Assembly (NCBI GenBank): GCA_964501445.1
Contig: CAZCSJ010000002.1
Coordinates: 1 to 54,464 of the forward strand
Direction of reading: 5' to 3'
Source of the DNA: CAZCSJ01 sp964501445
Lineage (GTDB): Bacteria > Patescibacteriota > Minisyncoccia > Sungbacterales > HO2-52-23
Length of the DNA stretch: 54,464 nucleotides
Part shown: positions 24,679-31,151 of the stretch, piece after piece
Position numbering within the stretch: the first letter of the stretch is position 1
How the letters are laid out: every line of letters begins with the position of its first letter
The notes under the pieces: generated by a model
Seen by the model: only the letters and a program-made list of their open reading frames with translations
Told to the model about the DNA's origin: nothing
The model's database searches: none
Translations under genes and position numbers: made by a program

Positions 24679-24687
24679 GCCCGGCAG

Positions 24688-24750
24688 GAAAAAGGCGATT
24701 GAGAACTCTCTCCTCCTCAAAAAGGAAATTCTCAATCGCCTTTTTCCTTC
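24688..24750 (+). terminator. Strong terminator
   Basis: GGAAAAAGGCGATTGAGAA and TTCTCAATCGCCTTTTTCC form a perfect 19-bp stem around a loop of about 25 bases, with T-runs on both strands. Confidence 0.8.
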
Positions 24751-25335
24751 TCATGGGGAGAAGGATGGAGGAGAGAGTAGGAATGGCTACTGGATTCTGG
24801 GAGGCGATGTGTGGTACAACCAATCAATATCTTCGGGTATTGATGAAAAAAGAGCACAATGTGCTCAACTGCACGTCAAAACCCCTATCTGGTTTTCATA
24901 CCAATCAAGAGGACTCAAGCGCGGACAAACTCACTACAAAAATATATATTGTTCTGTATCGCTTGTCTCATATTCTTCTTCATCCTTCTCCCCACCCTAG
25001 GCGGGCAGGTCTGAATAGAGGAGAGAGGAGTCAACAGCGCGTCGGGACGGGATGGAAACAAAAAAAGTTTCCGTTCGGTCTCGGCTCGGTGAGTCGGAAA
25101 AGTGAGTTCTTTGATTTAATCTCTCGACCTACGCGGGCGGCATTTTGCGTGCGACCCTCGTCATTCTGATCCGAAGCGAAGAATCTCCGGAGATCCTTCA
25201 TCGGCGTTCAGGATGACATCTCGTGCGCGAAATGCTGCTCGTGTGAGTGGCGCCTTCTTACGCCCTATCAGGGATGATCGGGGGTCAAGGGATCCCCGGC
25301 GACGACCCGAGCGGAATCTCGGGAAGGAGGTTTTT
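24751..25335. other. Gene-poor stretch with repeats
   Basis: No convincing gene is seen. An open frame (24660-25169) has no family resemblance and runs through hairpins. The stretch holds an inverted pair (GGGGAGAAGGATG at about 24752, CATCCTTCTCCCC at about 24979) and, at about 25124-25245, the GTCATCCTGA-type palindromic repeat copy 2, whose ends CGGCATTTTGCG and CGCGAAATGCTG pair. Confidence 0.6.
25124..25245. repeat. GTCATCCTGA-type palindromic repeat, copy 2
   Basis: CGGCATTTTGCGTGCGA at the left pairs with TCGTGCGCGAAATGCTG at the right. The inner part holds GAATCTCCGGAGATCCTTCATCGG and TTCAGGATGAC. It is related to the copies at 876 and 32930. Confidence 0.7.
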
Positions 25336-25611
25336 ATGGATAATTATAATCATGTTGGAAGTGGTCTCCCGCTGGAGACCACTTCCAACCCAAAGGGTAT
25401 TGGTGGGGCGTGCTGGGGTCCCCATCCGGACCCAGCTGACGGACACACCCATCACTGCTGGGTGTGCACCCGGGGGTTTCAGGGGGACCCGAACGGTCCC
25501 CTTGGAACCCAGCGCTGTCCGAGATGCCAGGACATGGCATCTCGGGGGGAACATTTTGGTCCCCCCTGGCAGACGGGAGATCGGTGGGCACGCCCCACCA
25601 GTAGGAGATAA
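25336..25611 (+). CDS. Small CxxC zinc-ribbon-like protein with hairpin-rich coding sequence
   Basis: A 91-residue protein preceded by a strong ribosome site (GGGAAGGAGG, 25321-25330). CWVC and CPRC (about residues 41-64) could bind one zinc. The rest is rich in Gly, Pro and His, and no family is recognised. The coding DNA is remarkable for perfect stem-loops: a 16-bp stem GTTGGAAGTGGTCTCC with its complement (25354-25389), GAGATGCCA/TGGCATCTC near 25520-25543, and GGTGGGGCGTGC near 25402 pairing with GCACGCCCCACC near 25590. A hairpin at 25631-25665 follows as possible terminator. It could be a protein gene under RNA-structure constraint or a structured RNA with an incidental ORF. Confidence 0.5.
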   Translation: MDNYNHVGSGLPLETTSNPKGIGGACWGPHPDPADGHTHHCWVCTRGFQGDPNGPLGTQRCPRCQDMASRGEHFGPPWQTGDRWARPTSRR

Positions 25612-25630
25612 TTTAGTTAGAATGGAGTTC

Positions 25631-25665
25631 CGAGAGGTCTCCGTTATCAAAACCTCTCTCTTTTC
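25631..25665 (+). terminator. Terminator-like hairpin
   Basis: GAGAGGT, a 12-base loop, ACCTCTC, then TCTTTTC. It lies directly before the duplicated leader segment at 25670. Confidence 0.6.
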
Positions 25666-25669
25666 TCCA

Positions 25670-25704
25670 GCCCATCAAGCAATTGGTGCGCTGAAGGTGA
25701 GGAA
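25670..25704 (+). promoter_or_regulatory. Duplicated leader element, copy 1
   Basis: CATCAAGCAATTGGTGCGCT followed by GAAGGTGAGGAAA leads directly to the ATG at 25705. A near-identical segment is at 26112-26154. CAGC...GCTG with CATCAA...TTGGTG can fold, and AAGGTGAGG is the ribosome site. Each copy follows a terminator-like hairpin. Confidence 0.6.
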
Positions 25705-25953
25705 ATGATTACAACAACGCAGAGCGTTCTCTGCGGTGTGTGTCAGTCGCGGAAGGCCGAGATGTCGGCCCCCCGCGGCTGGAACGCCGCAGAGAACCGG
25801 CCGGCCACCGCGCCGGAATGCGCGCCATGCGCATTCCAGGACGGTTGGCCCCTCTTCGTGGAGGGGGATCCGGAATACTTCCGGTTCTCCCCTTCCGACG
25901 AGGATGTGGAGGCGCTGGTTCGGGAGTATCGCTCCCGAAAGGCCAGAGTCTAA
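25705..25953 (+). CDS. Small CxxC protein with hairpin-rich coding sequence
   Basis: An 82-residue protein with a good ribosome site (AAGGTGAGG) provided by the duplicated leader element. CGVC (residues 10-13) and CAPC (about 39-42) could coordinate zinc; the C-terminus is acidic then basic. No family recognised. As in the gene at 25336, coding DNA is full of stem-loops: CGCAGAG/CTCTGCG near 25716-25733, GGAATGCGC/GCGCATTCC near 25815-25840 and TTCGGGAG/CTCCCGAA near 25918-25940. A terminator hairpin follows at 25952-25984. Confidence 0.5.
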   Translation: MITTTQSVLCGVCQSRKAEMSAPRGWNAAENRPATAPECAPCAFQDGWPLFVEGDPEYFRFSPSDEDVEALVREYRSRKARV

Positions 25954-25984
25954 TTCTCCGACGATCCACGGGTCGTTGGAGAAA
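25952..25984 (+). terminator. Terminator hairpin
   Basis: TCTCCGACGA and TCGTTGGAGA pair around an 8-base loop, followed by AAAAAAG. The tail is weak for a T-run, so confidence is moderate. Confidence 0.5.
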
Positions 25985-26111
25985 AAAGTTTCTCTCGGTA
26001 GTCCGGATCAAAGATCTGTGATAGCCGGTTAAGCCGAGGGACGTCGGACGCGACGAAAAACACGTACATCGTGGGAGAGATCTGCTCTAGAGCGGTTTCT
26101 CTCCCTCCTTT

Positions 26112-26154
26112 CTCCAGCACATCAAGCAATTGGTGCGCTGAAGGTGAGGAAAGT
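26112..26154 (+). promoter_or_regulatory. Duplicated leader element, copy 2 (no gene follows)
   Basis: The same segment as 25670-25704 (CATCAAGCAATTGGTGCGCT, GAAGGTGAGGAAA), again after a terminator-like hairpin (GGGAGAGA...TCTCTCCC, 26071-26104). No start codon with an extended frame follows, so the gene it served may be lost. Confidence 0.55.
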
Positions 26155-26270
26155 TCGTTACAAATTAATCTCCTAATCATTCTCCACCCATGGAGCGGCG
26201 ATTTCGGTTCAGCAATTCTGTTGACTCGAAACAGCCGCTTCAACGGGAAGCAGGTCGCCTAAGTGCCTGC

Positions 26271-26323
26271 ACTCTTCTAGGAATGTGTATTCCTGCTGAT
26301 GAGCTCGAAAGAGCGAAAAGGGT
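26271..26323 (+). ncRNA. Hammerhead ribozyme (type III)
   Basis: The core is complete: CTGATGA at 26296-26302, stem II GCTC-GAAA-GAGC (26303-26314), then GAAA (26315-26318). Stem I is TAGGAAT/ATTCCTG with loop GTGT (26278-26295). Stem III pairs ACTCTT (26271-26276) with AAGGGT (26318-26323), including one G-T. The predicted cut is after C26277 (UUC, an NUH site). Stem III is open, making it type III. It should self-cleave when transcribed on the plus strand; its host RNA is unknown. It lies upstream of the PRTase-like gene. Confidence 0.85.
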
Positions 26324-26445
26324 AAGACGTTTTTTCCACTCATGATCCCGAGAGTGGTCGGTGAATCGTGACTTGAAGCTGAGGCATATAGTTTATCAAT
26401 TGCGTGAGAGGTGGTAGATTGGAAGTGAGGATAATATTCTACACC

Positions 26446-27477
26446 ATGCAACATCATAAGGAGTCTCATCATTTGGAGGAGGAGATAGAGGAGGAGAGCA
26501 CATCTCTCAAATTCCAGGAGAATTTAGAGAAAATGAGCCAAGAAGAATTGAAAGAGAAATTCATACCTCCTGTTGACTGCGAGACACTGGAAATGGGCCT
26601 TCATGTATTAGCAGAAAGATTACTCACTATTTCTCATAAGAAACTACCACGCGTAGTACTCTTTCTTGAAACTGCGAGTCGTCCGCTCGCTCATGCGATG
26701 CGCCCCGTTGTGTCTGAAGTATACCGTTTGCGTGGCGTGCAAACTCCAAGTTTCAGCTATCTCAATATATTTTCTGGGCGCGGTCAAAAACTTGACCAGA
26801 ATATTGAAGAGGCCTATGGAGGCGGCGCACCCCGTACTTATCGCGAACGATTTTATAATGAAGCAGAAAGAAAGGGAGGTACACTACTGGAGAAGAAGAA
26901 AGATTTTCAAAGATTCGCCAAATTAGTAGATGAGGATCGGAGCGCGACCACCCGTCGATTAGAGGAGATTCGCGAGATCCATCATTTACAGGATTCGCCA
27001 TCAATACTTGTCGTTGATGACTATGTTACTGCGGAAAGGAGCACAATGAAGGAAGCACGACGAGCGATTAAAGAGGTATTCGGTTCTGATGAAAACGTAC
27101 TCTACTTTGCATTTTTGAGCGGTATCCAAAAAGAATCTCCGACTCATGGAGAAAATGAGATGGGTGCGCTTGAACGGAAGTCCGGCATTCAGATACTCAT
27201 AGGCAGGGTTGACCCCGCGGTAGACCTAGAAACGAGAGCTCGGACAGAAACACCAGGATTTGCCTATAAACGCATTGGTGAGTTTGATGAATCATATGAT
27301 CGTGAAGGGATTCTTGCAGTCCGAAAACGCGGGGTTGCAGATGAACCTCTTGTTCATGTTGAGAGAAGTCACCTATACATTTCAGAATCCGCTCGTATTT
27401 TGAGAAATAGTTTTCACGAGGTTGGGCGACGTATTGTAGAACGGATGCGAGAAAAGAGGAAAAAAACGGAAGGATAG
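26446..27477 (+). CDS. Phosphoribosyltransferase-like protein
   Basis: A 343-residue protein. The segment SILVVDDYVTAERSTMKEARRAI (about residues 186-208) resembles the PRPP-binding loop of type I phosphoribosyltransferases (two acids, then a Thr/Ser-rich turn). The N-terminal part has HKKLPRVVLFLETASRPLAHAMRPV, a possible second strand-loop of the fold. No partner domain or substrate motif allows a more specific name. The N-terminus is strongly acidic. ATG 26446 is preferred over the upstream in-frame GTG 26404. The gene is AT-richer than the core genome and stands in the accessory stretch. Confidence 0.6.
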   Translation: MQHHKESHHLEEEIEEESTSLKFQENLEKMSQEELKEKFIPPVDCETLEMGLHVLAERLLTISHKKLPRVVLFLETASRPLAHAMRPVVSEVYRLRGVQTPSFSYLNIFSGRGQKLDQNIEEAYGGGAPRTYRERFYNEAERKGGTLLEKKKDFQRFAKLVDEDRSATTRRLEEIREIHHLQDSPSILVVDDYVTAERSTMKEARRAIKEVFGSDENVLYFAFLSGIQKESPTHGENEMGALERKSGIQILIGRVDPAVDLETRARTETPGFAYKRIGEFDESYDREGILAVRKRGVADEPLVHVERSHLYISESARILRNSFHEVGRRIVERMREKRKKTEG

Positions 27478-27560
27478 GCGTGACATCAACTTGACAGTTA
27501 TCACTCCATCAGCCACTTATGGAGTAGCACATTAGGAGAGGAAACGAGGAGGGTTTCGCT

Positions 27561-27902
27561 ATGAGTTTTGCGGGCTATGACGAGATACTGGAGCGGGCGA
27601 TGGCGGTTGTGAAAGAAAAGAGACCGCGCGCCTCCAATTTCAAAAAGGCGGCGTTTGCCAATGCCGTGAGTGTGCTCGTCACGGGAGTATCGGGAGGGTA
27701 CGGTGGTCCGTCGGTACGGGAGTATGTGGCTGAATCAAAATACGGCGGACGAAGGCGCTCTTTTGAGGAGGCGTGTACACTTTTGTTAGCCGATGATGGC
27801 CCTATTTTTGGGCCGATCACTGATTTGCATCGGATGTTTTGGGAGGACTATGATTGTTTTGATGATGACCCAAAAGATATAGAGGAGCTGGAAGAATACT
27901 AG
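27561..27902 (+). CDS. Hypothetical protein
   Basis: A 113-residue protein with a ribosome site GGAGGG (27548-27553) and an acidic C-terminus (DDDPKDIEELEEY). No domain recognised. A strong hairpin terminator (27908-27940) follows directly. Confidence 0.6.
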   Translation: MSFAGYDEILERAMAVVKEKRPRASNFKKAAFANAVSVLVTGVSGGYGGPSVREYVAESKYGGRRRSFEEACTLLLADDGPIFGPITDLHRMFWEDYDCFDDDPKDIEELEEY

Positions 27903-27907
27903 CGTTT

Positions 27908-27940
27908 GCCCTGCGTCCCGCTTAGCGGGACGCAGGGCAT
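27908..27940. terminator. Strong hairpin terminator
   Basis: GCCCTGCGTCCCGC and GCGGGACGCAGGGC form a perfect 14-bp stem with a 3-base loop, followed by a T-rich tail. It could serve both this gene and the converging minus-strand genes. Confidence 0.75.
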
Positions 27941-27960
27941 CTCTTTTAAAATTGCACCCC

Positions 27961-28266
27961 TTAACTCAACCCCGGGTGTTCGGGTTTGATTGTAGGGAGG
28001 CCCTTCAAAAAGTCGTCCTGCGGGGGGTCATCGCTCGCATCAATCCTTATAATATTGCCATCCTTGTCGTAGTATTTGCGTATGTATTTACCGACAAGAG
28101 TTGCGAGTTCAAACTGCAGAGATTGGAGCGAATCAATATGGGAAACGTCCCAGCGTTTCAGCGTTTCTTTTTCAAGCGCGGTTCTATCCGTATCCGCGGA
28201 GGGGATTTCCGGTTCAAATTTTTCCGTGTCTTCAAGTGTGATGTGTGGGGGTTCTGATTCGGGCAT
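27961..28266 (-). CDS. Hypothetical protein downstream of a RelE-type toxin
   Basis: A 101-residue acidic protein starting at ATG 28266, five bases after the RelE-type toxin stop, so likely in the same operon. It is helical in the middle (TALEKETLKRWDVSHIDSLQSLQFELATLVGKYIRKYY). No family recognised; a third member of a toxin-antitoxin operon is possible. Confidence 0.55.
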   Translation of the reverse strand: MPESEPPHITLEDTEKFEPEIPSADTDRTALEKETLKRWDVSHIDSLQSLQFELATLVGKYIRKYYDKDGNIIRIDASDDPPQDDFLKGLPTIKPEHPGLS

Positions 28267-28271
28267 AGATA

Positions 28272-28523
28272 TTATTTCGGATGGCGGGTGATGTCGAGAA
28301 TATAGTAGATATCGCCCTCTATACAAAAGTAGAAACGCCATCCTCCTCCGTTGACCCGCGCCTGCCAGATGTCGTTTGCTTCATCGTATTTCTTTGCATG
28401 AAGGGAAGGATGAAGGATGTTATCCTTCAGTAATCGTGCTTGCTTATTGAAAGCATTTCGTATCTCTGCGTTTGCCTTTGCGTAACTTCGGAGGAATCGC
28501 GGACTATAATCTAGACGCATCAC
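28272..28523 (-). CDS. RelE/ParE-superfamily toxin
   Basis: An 83-residue protein with the RelE/YoeB-like fold pattern: MRLDYSPRFLRSYAKAN at the start, HPSLHAKKYDEANDIWQARVNGGGWRFYFCIEGDIYYILDITRHPK at the end, with R-x-Y/F and basic positions of mRNA-cutting toxins. RelE-type toxins cleave mRNA in the ribosome; ParE-like ones poison gyrase. It overlaps the upstream antitoxin gene by 4 bases (ATGA), the usual type II layout. Confidence 0.8.
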   Translation of the reverse strand: MMRLDYSPRFLRSYAKANAEIRNAFNKQARLLKDNILHPSLHAKKYDEANDIWQARVNGGGWRFYFCIEGDIYYILDITRHPK

Positions 28524-28798
28524 CGTGTCTTCCTTGCTTTTAATTTCCGAGATTCTCTTTGAAGAGATGCGATCATTTCTTCAGCAGTATCAAATGGGCC
28601 ATACGTGCGGCCCTTTTTTATATCATCAAGCGCTTCCGCTAAACCTTTATCTATTATTGCCTTTTGTTTGGGTGTGAGCGGTTTTTCGTCGTCATCAATA
28701 TATTCCTCCCGCACAGAGTGGGGGATTTTTTCGTATTTTCGGGCAATTTCGGTGAGTTTCTGATATTTAGTTTTTGAAATTGTAATGGTAGGGGACAT
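28520..28798 (-). CDS. Antitoxin of the RelE-type toxin
   Basis: A 92-residue protein with an N-terminal MSPTITISKTKYQKLTEIARKYE resembling Phd/RelB-like antitoxins, and a C-terminal GPFDTAEEMIASLQRESR helix suited to wrap the toxin. It is the first gene of the pair, overlapping the toxin start. It should bind its own promoter as well as the toxin. Confidence 0.7.
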   Translation of the reverse strand: MSPTITISKTKYQKLTEIARKYEKIPHSVREEYIDDDEKPLTPKQKAIIDKGLAEALDDIKKGRTYGPFDTAEEMIASLQRESRKLKARKTR

Positions 28799-28860
28799 GA
28801 ATGTATTGTAATTTATTTTGATTTACCCCACAAACCCCACTTTTTTCTTTGCGCTGCGCA

Positions 28861-29232
28861 TCATATTTGAATTATTGAGAGGTGAGAAATTCTTTTAAAG
28901 TCCCTCACATTGCGGGTTACGAGTGGCGTATGGGTGAAGAGCGCAGTTGCCGCGAGTGTCGCATCGGGCAATTTTATTTTTGACTGTCTGCGAATTACAC
29001 TCGCGATTCGCGCGAGAGTCCGATCAAAAGGAATAGATGTGAAATTTTCAGAGATGAATTGCTCCGTGGCTTTACGCTCTTCGTCTGTCCATTCAGAGAA
29101 TGAGAGCACTTCCGTCTCTGCAATAGCGGGGAGAAGGAGAGGCCGTCCTTCCTGTCGCCAACGTGAGAGTGTTTCAATGACCACCTCATCACCACCGAGA
29201 TAGGCGATTACGATATTGGCATCAATGGTCAT
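28861..29232 (-). CDS. PIN-domain toxin (VapC-like)
   Basis: A 123-residue PIN-domain ribonuclease. The acidic residues are in place: TIDANIVIAYL (Asp4), SETEVLSF-like AETEVLSF (Glu), LPDATLAATAL (Asp) and RNVRDF (Asp), which bind Mg2+ at the active site. VapC toxins cut tRNA or rRNA. A 54-residue gene directly upstream on the same strand (29250-29414) is the likely antitoxin. Confidence 0.82.
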   Translation of the reverse strand: MTIDANIVIAYLGGDEVVIETLSRWRQEGRPLLLPAIAETEVLSFSEWTDEERKATEQFISENFTSIPFDRTLARIASVIRRQSKIKLPDATLAATALFTHTPLVTRNVRDFKRISHLSIIQI

Positions 29233-29249
29233 GAGATATTAGTGTTCTG

Positions 29250-29414
29250 CTATTTTTGGTTCCATTCTTTTCGTATTTCTTTCAGATGGCGTTCTAATCC
29301 CTTTCTTTTATTACGCAGTAATCCCGCCGCTCTCGTCCAGCTTAAAGGAAGGGATGTGCGAAGACCCCCCCACTTTTTTAGAGTAATAATTTTCGCTCCT
29401 TGCACATGAGGCAT
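29250..29414 (-). CDS. Putative small antitoxin for the PIN-domain toxin
   Basis: An open frame of 54 residues (MPHVQGAKIITLKKWGG...) with a basic, helical C-terminus ends 17 bases before the PIN-domain start. Size, order and strand fit a VapB-like antitoxin. No clear ribosome site is visible upstream, so it may be leaderless. Confidence 0.5.
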   Translation of the reverse strand: MPHVQGAKIITLKKWGGLRTSLPLSWTRAAGLLRNKRKGLERHLKEIRKEWNQK

Positions 29415-29427
29415 GATTTTTATTGTA

Positions 29428-30432
29428 TCATCTGTGTATTGAGTTTACAAACCCCACTTTTTTCTTAGCGTCGGTGAGGGTTTTGTCAGCAACTTTTGAA
29501 GCGTGTGTCGCGCCTGTTTTCAAAAGTGCGAGGAGGGATTTTTTGTTTTTGGCGAGGGCGGAATATTTTTTCTGGATGGGGGAAAGTTTTTTAATCAAAA
29601 GTTCGGCAAGGTCGCGTTTGAAGTCGGCATAGCCGCTGCCGCGATATTTTTTTTCAATCGCGGAATAGGGGAGATCGGAGAACGCAGAGTAAATCGTCAT
29701 TAAATTTGAAATTGCGGGCTTCACCGCGGGATTATAGCGTAGTGTGGCATCCGAATCGGTAACCGCCGTTTTGATTTTATGGCGAATCGTGTCGGGCGAA
29801 TCAAGAAGCGAAATATAATTTGCTTCACTCGCCGCGGACTTTGACATTTTTTTTGAAGGGTCATCAAGTCCCATGATCCGCGCCGCATTTTTCTGGACAA
29901 GCGGCTGCGGCTCTGTGAATGTTTTGCCAAAGCGATTGTTGAAGCGGCGCGCGAGAGTCCGCGTGAGTTCCAAGTGTTGGAGCTGGTCTTCGCCCACGGG
30001 CACGAGATCGGCTTGGTAGAGGAGGATGTCGGCAGATTGAAGCACCGGGTAATTTAAAAGCCCTGCGAGCGTTCCGCTTTTATCTTTTATCTTTTGACTT
30101 TTATCTTTATACTGCGTCATCCGTTCAAGTTCGGCGAGCGGGGTGAGCGTGTTTAAAATCCACGCGAGTTCAAAGTGCGCCGGAATATGGGATTGAATGA
30201 AGAGCGTTGCCCTTTTTGGGTTGATGCCGCAGGCAACAAGAAGTGCGGCGGTTTTCAAGGTATTTTCGCGGAGCTTTTGCGGCTCTTGCGGCACAGTGAT
30301 CGCATGCGCATCCACGATCGCGATATAGGTGTTGTATGTTGATTGGAATTCCACCCACTGGCGGATCGCGCCGAGGTAGTTCCCGATGTGGAGCGTGCCC
30401 GAGGGTTGGATGCCAGAGAGAAGAATCCTCAT
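29428..30432 (-). CDS. trpS: Tryptophanyl-tRNA synthetase
   Basis: A 334-residue class I aminoacyl-tRNA synthetase charging tRNA-Trp. The HIGH-type motif is THIGN in SGTLHIGNYLGA (residues 11-22), and the KMSKS loop is PSKKMSKSAA (near 192-201). GEDQLQHLELTR is typical of TrpS. Length is normal. The start at 30432 fits the family. Confidence 0.95.
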   Translation of the reverse strand: MRILLSGIQPSGTLHIGNYLGAIRQWVEFQSTYNTYIAIVDAHAITVPQEPQKLRENTLKTAALLVACGINPKRATLFIQSHIPAHFELAWILNTLTPLAELERMTQYKDKSQKIKDKSGTLAGLLNYPVLQSADILLYQADLVPVGEDQLQHLELTRTLARRFNNRFGKTFTEPQPLVQKNAARIMGLDDPSKKMSKSAASEANYISLLDSPDTIRHKIKTAVTDSDATLRYNPAVKPAISNLMTIYSAFSDLPYSAIEKKYRGSGYADFKRDLAELLIKKLSPIQKKYSALAKNKKSLLALLKTGATHASKVADKTLTDAKKKVGFVNSIHR

Positions 30433-30457
30433 AGAATTAAGAAGTAAGAATTATGAA

Positions 30458-30799
30458 TTAAGGACGTTGATTATTATGCGCCGCGTATGCGAATGCGAGA
30501 AAATATCGGTCTAGATCTTCAAGGGTTGTATTATACATGATACCGTTTTCTGATGCATCACAAAATAGTTCTCGGGCACGGATAATCTCCTTTCTGCGTC
30601 CTTGGTGCCGTGAGTCTTTAATAGTGAAGTCAAAGAGTTCAAGCGCCCTCGCAAACGCACGTTCAGCGCCGTCCACATCATTTCGCTGTCGAGCTATGCG
30701 TACTCGTCCCACCTCGCTCCCGATGTTTGCCATTTGCTCAATAAGCGACAGTGTCTGCCATCGGCCGGATGCGATGAGTTGGGAATGAATGGGGAGCAT
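30458..30799 (-). CDS. Conserved hypothetical helical protein
   Basis: A 113-residue, all-helical protein with WQTLSLIEQMANIGSEVGR, a sequence type I recall in hypothetical proteins of CPR and other uncultured bacteria. A repeated helix pattern suggests a four-helix bundle. It lies 3 bases after DUF5674 on the same strand, suggesting an operon with it and RNase J. Confidence 0.65.
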   Translation of the reverse strand: MLPIHSQLIASGRWQTLSLIEQMANIGSEVGRVRIARQRNDVDGAERAFARALELFDFTIKDSRHQGRRKEIIRARELFCDASENGIMYNTTLEDLDRYFLAFAYAAHNNQRP

Positions 30800-30802
30800 A
30801 CG

Positions 30803-31147
30803 TTAATCGCTTATCAATTTTTGGACGATCGCAATGATTCGTTTTTGCGTTTCCGGGTTTTCCACGCTTCGTGTGCGGTTTCCCTGGATCGGACGCACGT
30901 TGATCATCGAGTCAAACTCGATCCAACTGTCGGTTCTTTCGGGGAAGATATTAATGCCCCAGAGGTTTTCTTGGACCGATCCGTCATCAAGAAGAACCGT
31001 TTCCTCATCGGCATGGAGATCTCCGCCGATCGCCATTATCTCCCGTTTTATATCCACTACTGCTTTTATGAAATCCCCGAATTGTTTTTTTGCGCGTTCC
31101 GTGAGCGCGGCCTTCGTGATCGGGTGATCGATGATCTCTATCGTCAT
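30803..31147 (-). CDS. DUF5674 family protein
   Basis: A 114-residue protein with the DUF5674 signature: HADEETVLLDDGSVQENLWGINIFPE and WIEFDSMINVRPIQGNRTR. Function unknown. ATG 31147 is preferred; it starts just past the RNase J stop, with the frames close enough for cotranscription. Confidence 0.8.
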   Translation of the reverse strand: MTIEIIDHPITKAALTERAKKQFGDFIKAVVDIKREIMAIGGDLHADEETVLLDDGSVQENLWGINIFPERTDSWIEFDSMINVRPIQGNRTRSVENPETQKRIIAIVQKLISD

Positions 31148-31151
31148 CGCA

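Larger units (their letters stand above)
24569..24750 (+). ncRNA. Candidate structured non-coding RNA
   Basis: The promoter at 24534-24562 and a strong terminator at 24688-24750 bound about 180 bases with no convincing ORF. Possible pairing includes GGAGAGAG (24612) with CTCTCTCC (24707), GCCGGG with CCCGGC around the CCCCGTAGT-type hairpin, and the terminator stem. I do not recognise the RNA: features of tmRNA, RNase P, 6S or SRP RNA are not seen. The hairpin inside is a dispersed repeat, so this may be a leader carrying an inserted element. Confidence 0.4.

Noticed and set aside
24660..25169. A 169-residue ORF after the putative non-coding RNA
   Set aside because: It starts inside a hairpin repeat, runs through a terminator, has no family-like sequence and no ribosome site.
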